Origin: Pyrenopolyporus hunteri
Taxonomy: Eukaryota > Ascomycota > Sordariomycetes > Xylariales > Hypoxylaceae
Direction: 5' to 3'
DNA: 64,000 nucleotides
NCBI GenBank assembly: GCA_902806595.1
Contig: CADCXC010000005.1
Coordinates: 372,001-436,000 of the forward strand
This document shows, in pieces, positions 34,681 through 46,213 of the stretch. The notes under the pieces are model-generated. The model was not told the DNA's origin. It saw only the letters and a list, made by a program, of their open reading frames with translations, and searched no databases. Every line of letters starts with the position of its first letter. The first letter of the stretch is position 1. A program made the position numbers and the translations under genes.

Positions 34681-36912
34681 TCAGTGGTACCCGTTCGCCT
34701 TCTTGCCCGGGCTGACGCGGCCGTTCGTTATATCCTGAAGCGGGCCGCCCTCCGACGCTGCGGCAGGAGCGTCGCCCGCGCCGGGGGTGCTGCTCTGTCT
34801 AGGGCCGGAGATGAGCTTCTCCATGAAACTAATGTAATCGAACTGGGGCACGCCGCGGTCCTGGGCCATGTCGGGGCCGTGGTGGGGGGGCACGATCTCG
34901 CAGAGCTTCTCGATGACGTCGTCGGGCACGAGGGAGTGGCGCAGGTCCATCTCCGTGACGTAGGGCTTGCCGTCGGCCACCTCGCGGAAGCTCTGGAATA
35001 CCTGCTCGGCCGTGTTCTGGTCCTCCGTCACGTCCACCATGAAACGGATGAACTGCTCGAAGGTGACGCGGTCGCGGCCCCGCGACGTCTCCACGAAGTA
35101 GTCGTGCATCTCGTCCTCGCTGAATACCAACCCGAGCGACGCGAGCGCCGCGGAGAATTCCAGTTCCGAGAGCGAGTTCGTGTCGTCGCGGTCGAAGTGT
35201 CGGAATACGGATTCGAACTCCTCCAGCTGGATCGGCGTCAGGTTCGTCATGCTGCGCGCTACCATCTGGTTCTCCAAGAAGGCGAGCTTCTTTTGCACGG
35301 ACGACTTAACCAGCCCCAGTTCGTAGAGCAGCTCGTCGTAGGTATAAGTGGTGAAATCGTTCTCTTCGATGTTGGCCTCTTGACACTTGGCGTCGACGGC
35401 CTCGATCTTTTCCAGATAAGCGTCTAGGGGGGGTAGGTTGTCGCTTAATCTTCGAACGTGCAATAGTTGGTCTTCCACGTCGCCTTCGAGACCCGAGATG
35501 GCGATTTGCATAGTATTAAGAGCTAACGCAAAGTCGTTTGCCTTGTCGGCGAACGATTTACGGAGCGCGTTCTTGATACTGCGGCAACGGTTAGCGAATA
35601 ACTCGGCTACTAATACTTGATGCTGCAACTTACTCTCTAATGGTCTCGTTGATGAGCTGCGCGCGCATCATCTCGGCCTCGGTTAACCTAGCCCACTCCT
35701 TATCCGTGGTCTCCAACGATAGCTCCGGAGGCGGCTCGTACGCCCTAAGTCGGTACGTCCCCAGCTTGGTCTTGATATTTCCTAATAACGTGGCTAGATC
35801 GCTCTTCTCAGCGACCCAGTCTCTCTTCTTGCCTTTTTTGTAGGATGCGAACTCGGCCGCTTGCCTCTTTGCGTCGACGTAGGTCCCCTCGAACGTTGCT
35901 TGCTTCCACTGCTCCATCTGCTCCCTAATCTGCCTCAACAGCTCGGCCATTCGCCTCTCGTAGGCGCTCTGCATCTCCCACGCCCCTTGCATGTTATTAA
36001 CAAATTTCTCCACTCGTCGGCCGGCGTTCTCGACCTTTTCCATTTGCGAGAACGCGTGGAACCAGTAGGCGATATACGTCATCAAACTCCTCTCGTCGGG
36101 TTTGGCCACATCGCAAACGTCTTCGACATCTAACAGATCGGGAATCCCAATCTCCTTATGAGCGATTTCGAATGCTAGCTGCATATTGCCTCGGTGGTCC
36201 GACTTATCCAGGGCATCGTAGTCGATAAGATCGGGTCGGTGGATATCTAGCAGCGCGCAGAAAGCGAGCCCGTCGTTCCAGCTGGTGCTGAAATCCCTGA
36301 CGTCGACTTCGTCGTAGCAGGCTGTTTTACGTTGACACCAAAGCAGAAGACCCTCCTTGGCCGTCATACCCTCCTCGTTAATTTCGCTGATGGTGAATCG
36401 CAGAATGAGGGTCCAGATCAGGCCGAGGATGATTTTGCGATTACCATCGACCACATCCTCGGCGCCGATGTTGGTCATCTGGATCCCCCTCGACTTGATA
36501 AAATTGAGAGCCGTGTTGGCATTCTCGAACTTCTGCACCCGCAACTTCGGTTTCGCCGCATATCGCCCCAACGATTCATTGGACAAGCACTCGAGCAGGT
36601 GTATTAGAAGTACCTATGGATGACCATTAGTCGAATACGGGAAGGTAGGTGAGATATATCGATGATAGTCAAGTGAGCGGGTAGATAAACATACGGCGTC
36701 GCTGAGGTCGGCAACGAGATCTTTCACCACCAAACCCCTCGGTAGGATCTTAGTGTTCATCCTAACATTCCAGTTGTGTCAGTCGCCGAGGCCAGGAAGT
36801 GAGAAACAACGCTGAGAAACATTGTCTCATTGGCCACAATAGCCATCTCAAGAATGTTAGCTAACCATTTTGTAAACGTCTTCTGTTGGACGTTAATCCA
36901 CTGGTGAGCCAT
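34681..36912 (-). CDS. Alpha-actinin-like actin crosslinker (fungal Ain1/AcnA type)
   Basis: Alpha-actinin bundles actin filaments at the septation ring and hyphal cortex. Exons are 36912-36866, 36761-36695, 36613-35634 and 35578-34681 (introns of 104, 81 and 55 bases), giving 663 aa. Two calponin-homology domains occupy about residues 8-230, with VQQKTFTKWMNTKI at the start of CH1 and GLLLWCQRKTACY at the start of CH2. A short spectrin-like rod (about 240-470) corresponds to two repeats, as in fission yeast Ain1, not the four of animals. EF-hand 1 (DRDDTNSLSELE, 494-505) keeps the Ca-binding pattern; EF-hand 2 (about 524-541) is degenerate. The last 90 residues include an EF-like pair and a low-complexity tail. 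The 3' part (34740-35060) is strongly G+C-rich. Confidence 0.94.
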
Positions 36913-37816
36913 CTTGGTCAAGTTGAGGCCCCCCGGCCGCTCAGGGGCAGCTTAGGTAGAAAGAGTGGACGCGATACAGTGGTAGATGGTGTTCCCGCAC
37001 GATATTGTCGCCTTCGACTGACGAACGCTTCTTTGGTATGGTCGAAGACGAGGCACCGTGTGCTGTGGACGTCAACCGCAAATGCTACGACTCGGGCTAC
37101 GATCGATCGGGTTGATAGACCTAGGTTTAGGTACTACGTACGAAGCCTCCAAGGTTCAGGGATCTCGGCGCCGTGATGAACGCTCTGACGGGACGCGGCG
37201 CGCGGGATGGGGATCGAAAAATAAATGTTTGCTTGAGTTCCAAGTGCTAAATGTTCTTGAAGGAGTGAGTTAGCTAGGGAAATACGGGAATACGGGAATA
37301 CAGAAACGACAAACTCGCATTGAGACCACACAGTTTCCCTCCTTCCTGTGACGGTTGCTAATGTTGCTAATGTTGCATTGGGTTGGCCCAAGTTGGGAAC
37401 GCTTCGGCGATTGTGTACCTCTGAACTCGTCCACAATTGGTTGCCGAGGGGATCCCCTTTATTTCCGCGCCCCGCTAAGGATCCACTTCCCTTTATCGAT
37501 AAATGCGATAAACAGGGTCCTAGGCCAGGTTGCCTCCTAAATTGGAAGTGGGCTGAGTGGGCTGAGCAAACTTCGTAAGATCTACCTGTCTACCTAGGTA
37601 CCTAAGTAGGTACATATCGATTAGGTAAGGTACCAGGTACGTACATACGTAGCAGAGGCAAGCGGGTTCTAGGCAATTGAGTTTCGCCTAATTGGACCCT
37701 TAGGGAACTGCGTCATTTCAGTACTTTAATCTTGGAACCCTTTTGGATACTTTTTTTTTTCTTCTTTTTTAAATTCGTGAATTGTTGTCCATGACTGCGG
37801 CTTGAAGGCCTTCAAG
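36913..37816. promoter_or_regulatory. Divergent promoter region, alpha-actinin / D2HGDH
   Basis: This 0.9-kb region has CCTAGG palindromes at 37120 and 37593 (TCTACCTAGGTACC context), a direct repeat of ATGTTGCTA near 37360 and a T-run (37749-37771) before the dehydrogenase start. No gene was recognised. Confidence 0.55.
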
Positions 37817-39513
37817 ATGGCTTGTAGGTCCAGGCTCACCCCAGTCTTGAGGCGGGTAGCTATACCCAGCTTGAGGAGATCCGTGACAGCTACAAATTCA
37901 GCTATATATGCCACGCGATGCATATCGAGCACGGCTCCGAATCGGTTCCGGGGATCCGGCTCGCAGGGGGTCAAGTATACAACAGATTCCTATCCGGAAA
38001 TCAAGCGAGACAGCCGCTTCGCTCAAATAACAGATGAGCACGTCGAATATTTCAAGAACCTTCTCGGCAAGGACTCCGCCGTGATTGACGGAGTGACCGG
38101 CCAGGCCGCGGAGGATGATATAGAGCCGTTCAACTCCGACTGGATGCGGAAGTACAGGGGCCACTGCAAGTTGGTGCTGAAGCCCGGATCCACCGAGGAA
38201 GTCAGCAAGGTCTTGAAATATTGCAATGAGAACATGTTGGCCGTCGTGCCCCAAGGCGGTAACACCGGTCTTGTCGGCGGCTCTGTACCTGTATTCGACG
38301 AGATCGTCATCAGCACTAGCCGAATGAACCAGATCCGATTCTTTGATGAAGTAACCGGTGTCCTAGTTGCCGATGCAGGCGTCGTGTTAGAAGTAGCCGA
38401 TCAATTCCTTGCCGAGAAGGGCTACATCTTTCCCTTGGATCTAGGCGCGAAAGGTTCTTGTCACATCGGCGGTAATGTTTCGACTAACGCCGGCGGTCTC
38501 CGATTACTGCGTTACGGAAGTTTGCACGGGACTGTCCTAGGTGTTGAAGCCGTTTTACCCGACGGGACGATCTTCAACGATTTGAGCAGGTTGCGGAAAA
38601 ACAACACTGGATATGACTTGAAGCAACTCTTTATCGGTGCAGAAGGCACTATCGGTATGATCACTGCCGTGTCAATACACTGTCCCCAGCGATCCAAGGC
38701 TGTCAACGTTGCGTTCCTTGGGGTTGAGTCTTACGAGAAGCTTTTACAAGCCTTCAGGGAGGCTAAAACGCAGCTCGGCGAAATCTTATCCGCTTTCGAG
38801 CTGATGGACTCCCAGAGCCAGGACATATTCCACAGGGTCAAAGAGAATAAGCGGCCCTTAGAAGGCAAACATCCTTTCTATTGTCTTATAGAGACGAGCG
38901 GTTCGAATTCCGAACATGACAGCGAGAAATTGGAGGCATTCCTCGAAGATCTCATGTCTAAGGAGATCGTTTCCGACGGCGTTATGGCACAGGATGAAAC
39001 CCAATTCCGGTCGCTATGGAGCCAAAGGGAGGGGATCACAGAAACCTTAGGGCATTGGGGGGGTGTCTATAAGTACGACGTCTCGATTCCCATACAGGAC
39101 ATGTACCAGCTTGTGGAAGATGTTAGGAAGAGACTTGAGGACTTGGGACTAAAGGACGGGACTGACGAGTGCCCCGTCGTTGATGTTGTCGGATATGGTC
39201 ATATGGGCGACTGTAACCTACACCTGAATATCGCCGTACGGAAATATGACAAGAAGGTAGAGGAGGCTCTCGAGCCATTCGTCTACGAGTGGATCAGCGG
39301 CAAGAACGGCAGCATTAGCGCTGAACACGGCTTGGGTATAGCTAAGAAGAAATACATCGGCTATAGCCGTAACGAGACGACGGTAGGTTTGATGAAGCAG
39401 ATCAAGAAGCTATATGATCCGGTTAGTATCGCTAACTCCCCACTCCTTCTCTGAGCACTATGTACTGACACTGTCTTCAGAATGGTATCATGAACCCTTA
39501 CAAGTACATATAG
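37817..39513 (+). CDS. dld2: Mitochondrial FAD-linked D-2-hydroxyglutarate / D-lactate dehydrogenase (Dld2 family)
   Basis: This flavoprotein oxidises D-2-hydroxy acids (D-2-hydroxyglutarate, D-lactate) in the mitochondrial matrix. Exons are 37817-39421 and 39481-39513; the 59-base intron leaves a last exon of only 11 codons (NGIMNPYKYI), whose motif is the expected family end. The product is 545 aa. The first 45 residues are Arg/Ser/Ala-rich without acidic residues, a clear mitochondrial presequence. The PCMH-type FAD-binding domain contains PQGGNTGLVGGSVP and the conserved IGGNVSTNAGGLRLLRYGS. The C-terminal domain contains GYGHMGDCNLHLN and the final SAEHGLGIAKK. Dld1-type D-lactate dehydrogenase is the alternative, but the sequence reads closer to D2HGDH/Dld2. 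ATG 37817 is used; the codons before it are UUG-initiated only. Confidence 0.94.
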
Positions 39514-40104
39514 ATATGAATTATACCCCTGTCGAACATTTATCTTCTTCAACAGATGAATCTTGGGTGTCTTTGGTCTGGACCTCTGTATATACAAAAT
39601 GGGCTCAAAATAACGGAAATTAAAATATTCTATCAGTACATAGGGGTCATAGGATACTCACATGTGTGAATAGGACATATCTAAGTCTCCTAGAACGAAC
39701 ATCGGGCATGACTTACAGACTTACAGAATCATAAGTACCTGATATTCTCGAAACTACGCGATACACATAGAATAAATATACTTTTTTTTTTTAAAAAAAA
39801 AAGACCTAATTCTTATAATATATCCACCTTCGCCACACATTAGTAGAGGGCACTCTTCGTTGCGTAGATCGATAACTGACAACATGTGCTTATCGATAAG
39901 AGCTGCGGCGATCTGATAAGACAACAGCTCCCGAGGAAATTTGCTTCAACCCACCAACAGACATCGCCGTCGTCATCCCAAGCCCTCACCAACTCCAACG
40001 CCCGACACCCCGCGCCGGATTTCATCTTCCACAGACGCTCTCAGATACATCTCGCATAACAACCTGCTCTATCCTCCCTAGGGACCCAGCATACCCCCGC
40101 GACA
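39514..40104. promoter_or_regulatory. Intergenic, D2HGDH to tim8
   Basis: This 0.6-kb stretch holds the D2HGDH 3' end, a T10/A10 run (39782-39801) and the C-rich tim8 leader. No gene was seen. Confidence 0.55.
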
Positions 40105-40802
40105 ATGTCCGGCATCAACCTCAACGACACCACCGACGCCAACCTCACCAAGCTAAACGACAAGGACAAGGCGGAGCTGCGCCAGTTCCTCGGGAACGAG
40201 AGCCAGAAGGCCCGCATACAATCCAGTACGTAGCATGATGGCGCCTCTTTCCCTTCTTCCCTCCTCCCGTCCCCGTCCTCCCCTTCCTTACCCTCCTCCT
40301 ACTCCCAGCCCTCCGGTACCAAACCACTACCACGTGTTACATCGCATCTACATATCGCACCCGTTTATTAGATTACGCACAACTCAGCACCACCTTACAT
40401 AGGTACCCACCTACCCGGTTACCTTACCTACCTTACCTACCTACCTGTCTTCTACCCAACCCTCCTGCCTACACCATTAAGCATATCCCGCCGCCCGCGC
40501 GTGAATATACCGAATATACCTAACCCAACCCAACCCTACCTACCTACCTACCCAAGCCAAGGGAACCAAAAACACGCACGTCTATAGAGAGAGAGAGACC
40601 GCAGTAGTTCGCTAACACGTGTCCCCTCTTCCTAGCCGTGCACCAACTGACAGACATATGCTTCCGGAAGTGCATCACGGGGACGATCCGCGAGGGCAAG
40701 CTGGACCGGGGCGAGGAGGGGTGCATGGCGAACTGCGCGGACCGGTTCGTCGACGTGAGCAACCTGACGATGAAGCACCTGCAGAACCTGCTCCGAGGCT
40801 GA
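40105..40802 (+). CDS. tim8: Small Tim chaperone Tim8, 95 aa
   Basis: Tim8 forms a hexamer with Tim13 in the mitochondrial intermembrane space and escorts hydrophobic proteins to TIM22/TIM23. Exons are 40105-40225 and 40636-40802. The 410-base intron (GTACGT...CTAG) is far longer than the others here and is full of CCTA and C/T repeats. Joined, the exons give 95 aa with the twin CX3C motifs CFRKC (49-53) and CMANC (70-74) and the spacing of Tim8 (16 residues between). The N-terminal [13 protein letters not shown] and the C-terminal [14 protein letters not shown] also match the family. The frame is exact and all four disulfide cysteines are present. Confidence 0.93.
40226..40635 (+). other. 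Long repeat-filled intron of tim8
   Basis: This 410-base intron contains runs of CCTA/ACCT (about 40400-40445 and 40533-40550), AACCC repeats and two CACGTG sites (40331-40336 and 40616-40621). No coding sequence or snoRNA boxes were recognised. Confidence 0.6.
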
Positions 40803-41332
40803 AGGAGCGTTGGGCCGACAGATAAGCAAAACAACCCGATGGATGGACGGGTTGGTGAGCGGGTGGGTGGATGGATGGATGGATGGATGGATGGCATTTG
40901 CGAATATGCGCTGGCCATGGCAACATCTCGATGAAGAATTGTATCAATAGCTATACCTACCCGGAATTACGGTTCTGGGAGCGCAGTATCGATCCGTTTT
41001 AGAGGCATTACGGTACTAGTCTTAGGTCACCCAATGGATACGCGGCCATGGAATCACCACTTATAGAAGACCCAGGGAGCATATATAAACAATCCAGTCA
41101 CTATAAGCAATTTAATTGGGTATTTGCGAAATCAATTCTTTTTCCGTTGATCTCATAAGCCTATCCCTATCCATAGGCATCGCAACGCCGGCCTTTATGC
41201 ATTTGCCCACCCGGACTTCGAGAATGTGCATCTAATCAGCACAATCTGCCATGTCATCACTGCCAAATCATTGCCGAACCGCCGCGCGCAAACCAAAGCT
41301 AGCGCCCCTCCCCTATCATCGTAGCCGCATAT
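40803..41332. other. Intergenic, convergent tim8 / rpl25
   Basis: This 0.5-kb stretch carries two 3' ends and a perfect six-unit ATGG tetranucleotide repeat (40871-40894) in the tim8 3' flank. No gene was seen. Confidence 0.6.
40871..40894. repeat. Tetranucleotide microsatellite (ATGG)6
   Basis: Six perfect ATGG units lie 69 bases after the tim8 stop codon, preceded by a GGGT-rich stretch. Confidence 0.9.
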
Positions 41333-42158
41333 TTAAACGAGGGCAAGCTTGGTAGCCGCAATGTCCAGGGCATCCACGTCAGCGGTCAAGCGGCAGTACG
41401 CCTTCTTGGAGCCATTGGGTCTACGTCGCGCCGTTAGTACAAGAATATTGGCAACGGAAACTAGGAACTCGTAACAGCGGAAACCTACCGGATGAGGGTG
41501 TTGATCTTGACGGTGTCGATGTCGTATAGCTTCTTCAGGGCCTGCTTGATCTGGGCCTTGTTGGACTTGGGATCGACGATGAAGACCAGCGTGTTGTTCT
41601 CCTCGATCTTCTTCATCGCGCTCTCCGTGTTGAGCGGGTGGATGATAATCTTATGCTCATCCAGACGCGGCTCGTGAGGGATCGACTTGCGCAGGTACTT
41701 GGGGTTGCGGCGCAGCACCAGGGTCTTGGGGCGGTGGAAGGTCGTCGAGGTCCGTATCTTGCGCTTCTTGTGGGAGTTGTCCTGTGCCACGATTAGCATT
41801 CCGAGAGAGGGTTACCCAAAAAAAAGAAAAAAGAAAAAAAAAGCATTCAAAATTCGAGGTCTTTCTTAACTTACGCCGCGGAGGGCCGCCTTAGCAGCAG
41901 CGTTGGCTTGCTTCAGACCCTTCGGCGCCTTAGAGGCACCGCCTATGTAGAAACACGCATCAGCAATCGCTCTTGATCAGAACTCGCAAAATCTGCTCTG
42001 CTCGATGCATCGACCGGGGGAGAGGCGCGCGCGGAAGCAGCGCCAATTCCGACGAATAATCATCGTAGGAAGAGATCGTGGAAAAAGACAGCTTTCTATG
42101 GTGATGGTGATGGCAGCGGTGGTGTTGTACCTTTCTTCGCAGGAACCTTGGGACCCAT
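41333..42158 (-). CDS. rpl25: 60S ribosomal protein L25 (uL23, L23a)
   Basis: uL23 binds 25S rRNA domain III at the polypeptide exit site, where it docks SRP and chaperones. Exons are 42158-42131, 41942-41875, 41781-41489 and 41420-41333, with introns of 188, 93 and 68 bases; the total is exactly 159 codons, 158 aa. The basic N-terminal extension is Lys/Ala-rich. The core begins [17 protein letters not shown] and continues with YPRKSIPH-like [36 protein letters not shown] and the typical C-terminal [19 protein letters not shown]. Four exons with the short first one are usual for fungal ribosomal protein genes. It shares a 517-base promoter with bmt2. Confidence 0.96.
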
Positions 42159-42675
42159 GGTGATTTGTGCTGGAGTTTGCCGGGTTAGTAGTATTACTTC
42201 GGGGTTGTCGATGGAAGTAAGAAACTCGAGAGTGGTGAAAGTCCCGGGCGAAATTCCAATTGAGCACGAAGTTGAAAAATTGGAATTTGGCTAGGGAAAG
42301 TGGATTTTTGCTAGGCTCGCTTAGGGTATTCTCGGATGTGCGACCCACTAAAAGCTCACGGAGAATCTTCTGTTAAACTTCGGAATTACTTGTCCGAATT
42401 GCAGCGCTCGGGATTCGTAGCCATTATCCCGAATTCGTATTCACGTGATAGGCATGAACTTCTTAAACCTAGCGCACACTGTGTCTGCCAATGATCGAGA
42501 CCAGAGAGACACAGTGTACCACCATAATTAAAACACTGTCCCATTATTCCACAAAGCATCGAATCGCCGACGACTTTACAACTTCATATTTTTTTTTGCC
42601 ACATTGCGGAGTTCCTCATCACATACCAATACCCTCTACGCAGCCCCGTCGTCGAACCTGACGGTGGTTAGCACA
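42159..42675. promoter_or_regulatory. Divergent promoter, rpl25 / bmt2
   Basis: This 517-base region separates the starts of a ribosomal protein gene and a 25S rRNA methyltransferase gene. It contains a TCACGTGA palindrome (42441-42448) and a T-run (42590-42597). Nothing else was seen. Confidence 0.65.
42441..42448. promoter_or_regulatory. Cbf1-type site TCACGTGA
   Basis: The palindrome TCACGTGA sits near the middle of the rpl25/bmt2 promoter; on the minus strand it reads ATCACGTGA, matching the yeast Cbf1 consensus RTCACRTG. Binding is inferred. Confidence 0.45.
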
Positions 42676-43720
42676 ATGGGGGTGAAGAAGGGAGGCCGTA
42701 TGAAGAGCCTGACTGCAGGACGGCCGCCAACGACCCGGAAGCCGAAGTCGATGTCGAGGAAGACCAGCAGGACGTTGATTAATTCGCACCACCTCCTAGA
42801 GAAGAAGAAGGCGCAGGCCGCCGCCAGGGGTGACCGAGCCGCCGAAGCTGCTATCGATACTCAGATCTCTGCCTTAGGTGGCATCGAGAAGTACCAGCAA
42901 GCTAGCCTCCAGGGGCAGCGCCTCGACCGCGGCGGAGATAGCTCCCGTGTGCTTATGGAATGGCTAAAGCCGGTGGAATCTACTCTCACTTCTTCTACGG
43001 GGACTCGCCTAAGAATGCTTGAGGTTGGCGCATTGAGTACTGCCAACGCGTGTTCGAGAAGCGGGATCTTCGACATGGAAAGGATAGACTTAAACAGTCA
43101 GAGTGACGGTATTACACAGCAGGACTTTATGAAGAGGCCGTTACCTAAGGACGATTCCGAACGTTTCGACATCATTAGCCTCTCCTTAGTCCTAAATTTC
43201 GTCCCTGATGCTATAGGTCGGGGCGAAATGCTTCTCAGGACGTTGGATTTTCTGAAGCAGCCTGATGAGCAGTGCACGTCCGGACAACATGGTTTCTTCC
43301 CAAGCTTGTTCATGGTCCTACCAGCACCAGTAAGTCGAGTCCCGGTACCTAAGTCGTACCCCTTATTGTCCTCACGACTTCACACGTTTATACTTTGCTA
43401 TCCTATATGCTTGTATATGAACAACACAATATACTTCAAGCCTCGTATACATATTCACTACTAATACGAATATTACTAACCAGTAAGCCTCATAGTGTGT
43501 CACCAACTCAAGATACATGAACGAGTCGCATTTGGAATCTATCATGGGCACGCTAGGGTACCTGAAAGCCCAGAGCAAAATTACCCAGAAGCTCGTATAT
43601 TATCTCTGGGTCAGGAGGTCCTCTCCTCGGTCGCCTCTTGCGACGTTCAAAAAGACGGAGCTCCGATCTGGCCATTCCAGGAACAACTTCGCCGTCGTCA
43701 TTCGCCACTCGTCGGAGTGA
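42676..43720 (+). CDS. bmt2: 25S rRNA adenine-N1 methyltransferase Bmt2
   Basis: Bmt2 makes the m1A2142 modification (yeast numbering) of 25S rRNA in the nucleolus. Exons are 42676-43329 and 43496-43720 with a 166-base intron (GTAAGT...ATAG), giving 292 aa. The N-terminus is Lys/Arg-rich with TAGRPPTTRKPKSMSRKTSR, typical of the family and probably nucleolar. GGIEKYQQASLQGQ leads into a methyltransferase fold with LRMLEVGAL (SAM-binding) and FDIISLSLVLNFVPD; the intron falls before CVTNSRYMNESHLESIM. The Bmt2 assignment rests on these motifs recalled from the family. The start ATG 42676 has an A at -3. It is divergent from rpl25. Confidence 0.92.
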
Positions 43721-46213
43721 GAGCCGAGTTACGAATCGGCCCTGTGCGTGCTATCCACATATTCGAATCTCACCGACGAGTTATGCAACCACTTAATCGC
43801 TTCGGGCGTGTCAGCACTATTTGTGATGGTGGGTACCATCATTGCATTAATCTGATATCGTTCCTCTTCGTCGTCTATTTTCTCACGAAGGGGTTGCAAC
43901 TTGCGTGCGCCGGCACTCTAGATCATCATAGGTTAGTCTTTCCACCCTACTAATCCTTGGGTCGTTACCTTTCGATTTTGTCCAATGGATGTCCAACTGG
44001 ATATTCTTCCTAACAGCTTATAATTATTGCAGTCTGCTTTTCTAGCCATCGAGATCGTTGGTGGGCTCATGTGGTTCCAAGTCTACCCCGCAGTCGTCCG
44101 TATAACTACCCGATAGGCTTGAACGAAAGCCATCACCAACGACCCCCTACTTAACCTTGGTCAGGCGACATCCGTACCATTCGTACGGGCGTCCATCCGG
44201 TACCTGTTTGGAATACCCGGTTTCACCTCTGAGGACGGTCGGTCGACTTGTCGGACGATCAATTACCTAATGGAACTGGCGATGGGCACTTATCTCACCA
44301 CAAGATCAATCGCCAAACTCGCACTCCATTCGCGGTTAATTCCTCTCGATGCATGGACACTAGGCACTTAGACTCTTAGGCCCAGTGCGACATGAAAGGG
44401 AAGAGATTGGCGGCCCTGCTCGAACCATATGCAATCATTTCTGCCACAGTCGCTAGCGTTCCGCTCGGCAATTTTATCCCGTGGTTCTTCACGTCAAAGG
44501 CCATAGTTTTGCGTCCCTGGAAATACCAGCGTATGGGAATACCATAGAAACGAAGCCAGCCCGCGGGGTACATGCCTACACGTTGCCCGAGCATTGATGA
44601 TGTGGTATCCCCAAGACTTGTCACGCCTACCGCTCCACCCAGTCGGGTCTCTAGGGGTATTAGGGGCTGACTAGCCAAGGACCAATGCTGTTTGGACGAT
44701 TATAAGCTCGATAGTATTGGGGATCATTGCTTCCTTGGCTGCGCCAGTACCCCAATGCTTAACCTCGTCGAGGACGCCGAATTACCTAGTCAGGCTTCCA
44801 ATTCGTCACTATATTTCTCTAACGTACGTTCTGGACCTGTAGGTCGACGTCGAGCGTGTACTCGAATATCCGCAATTGGAGCGTAGTTGCCGCACACACA
44901 CACACGCACGCACGCATGCGCCACACATCTCCAACTGGCAGTTTATTCATGCTGCCACGATGTCACGATATTACGCTTCTCGGACTAGGGGGTTGTCAAC
45001 GGCAACGGCAGCGGCGAAGCGCGCTTGGGAAGATCCGCTTGGCTCCAGAGCTGAGGGTTAGGGACCCCGCTTTGGTCAAGTGACGGGTGGCCGATCAAGC
45101 AAATCAAATCAAACCGCTGCGTCCATACGCGGGACCTTTGATCCATACACATCACGAATAACTCCCTCAGCGGATCCTCCGACGCAGTGACGAGTCATGT
45201 ACATATCGTTATCAGCCGTTCTACCCCGGATTTCTACTTGAGGTAGTAGTATGTGAGAAGGCACACACGGGAGGCGATGGCCACACCACCGATCGCCGAC
45301 CTTTGCCCTTTATTTAGACAAATCGGAGCCATCGTGAAGCTCGCTTGTTAGTGGCTGGTTATCGCGCGTGCGTTTGTTGGGGGGGAATCGCTAAGGGGAT
45401 GCGGGCTGCGGGGTCGGAGGACTTCGAGCTAGTTGGCCACCAGCCCTCTCTCGTCTCACAGGTCCATGTATAGACGCGCACTATTGCTGAATACGTCGTC
45501 CGAGCACACGGATGTTATAGTTTTAATATCGGGGGTTGCTCGCACTCCCGAACGACGCGGGAGATTGCTTGGATATGATGGCATCGGTCTGTAAAAGGGG
45601 GGTCATGTCATCCACAACTATTGTTACAGAGAACCCGGCCTACGATCCCGAGACAAGGTATGTAATATTAGCGGGCGAAATTAGAGGGTGCGTAGGTGAA
45701 GCGTACACGTCCCTCGTCGTTCCAGATAGGGCCAAATCTAAAATGTCTCGGATCTCATATTGGCACCGGCGGCGAGTTCCCAAGAATTGAGGTATCTCGA
45801 TGTACGAATCGGGTAATAACAAGCCAGCGTAGCTGTGCAGTTACGCTACACGACGAACTACGAGGCACCCGATCTTTTTTAACTACCATGATTAGGGAAT
45901 AGGGGGCGATTGGTCTCTCTAAGTGAAGATCAGTCCTTACTAACTACCAGCCTAGAAGCCGTGGGCTCCCCCACATCTAGTCGAGTGCCGGCCGAATCGC
46001 AAGTTCTTTAGACACCCTCAGGCGGAAACGTCAGCTCGGATTGGCTCGTCGGGGCTAGTTTCGTTACACTCGATCCTTTTCATTGAGTCCTATTTGCCTA
46101 CCATCCTCCCTCGACCTGTCGTAAGCGCTATCGTTGTCGGGGGCGGTATTCCTCTCACGATCTCACAAGCTACCGGTTTTTTCTGGCCGCCACCGCCCCC
46201 TCAGCCAATTAAT
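43721..46213. other. Gene-free region with fragmentary ORFs between bmt2 and utr4
   Basis: This 2.5-kb stretch is between convergent genes. Several short frames read like protein (for example plus 44382-44545, LAALLEPYAIISATVASVPLG, and plus 45607-45735) but are broken by stops and do not join through clear splice sites. A CA/CGCA repeat lies at 44892-44916. It could be a decayed gene; no family was identified. Confidence 0.4.
44892..44916. repeat. CA / CGCA microsatellite
   Basis: A run of CA dinucleotides passes directly into CGCA tetranucleotide units within the gene-free stretch between bmt2 and utr4. Confidence 0.85.

Noticed and set aside
34603..35427. 274-codon plus-strand ORF over alpha-actinin
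   Set aside because: It is antisense to the EF-hand exon of alpha-actinin; the open frame arises from G/C third positions in the real gene.
37898..38254. 118-codon minus-strand ORF over the D2HGDH presequence region
   Set aside because: It is an antisense shadow of a clearly coding exon.
41943..42130. snoRNA in the 188-base first intron of rpl25
   Set aside because: D-box-like CTGA motifs are present, but there is no proper C box (RTGATGA) on the sense strand and no terminal stem.
46121..46180. Dinucleotide-binding-like peptide SAIVVGGGIPLT beside utr4
   Set aside because: It suggests the start of an FAD oxidoreductase, but the frame stops soon after and the utr4 gene follows on the other strand. 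Treated as chance or, at most, a tiny relic.
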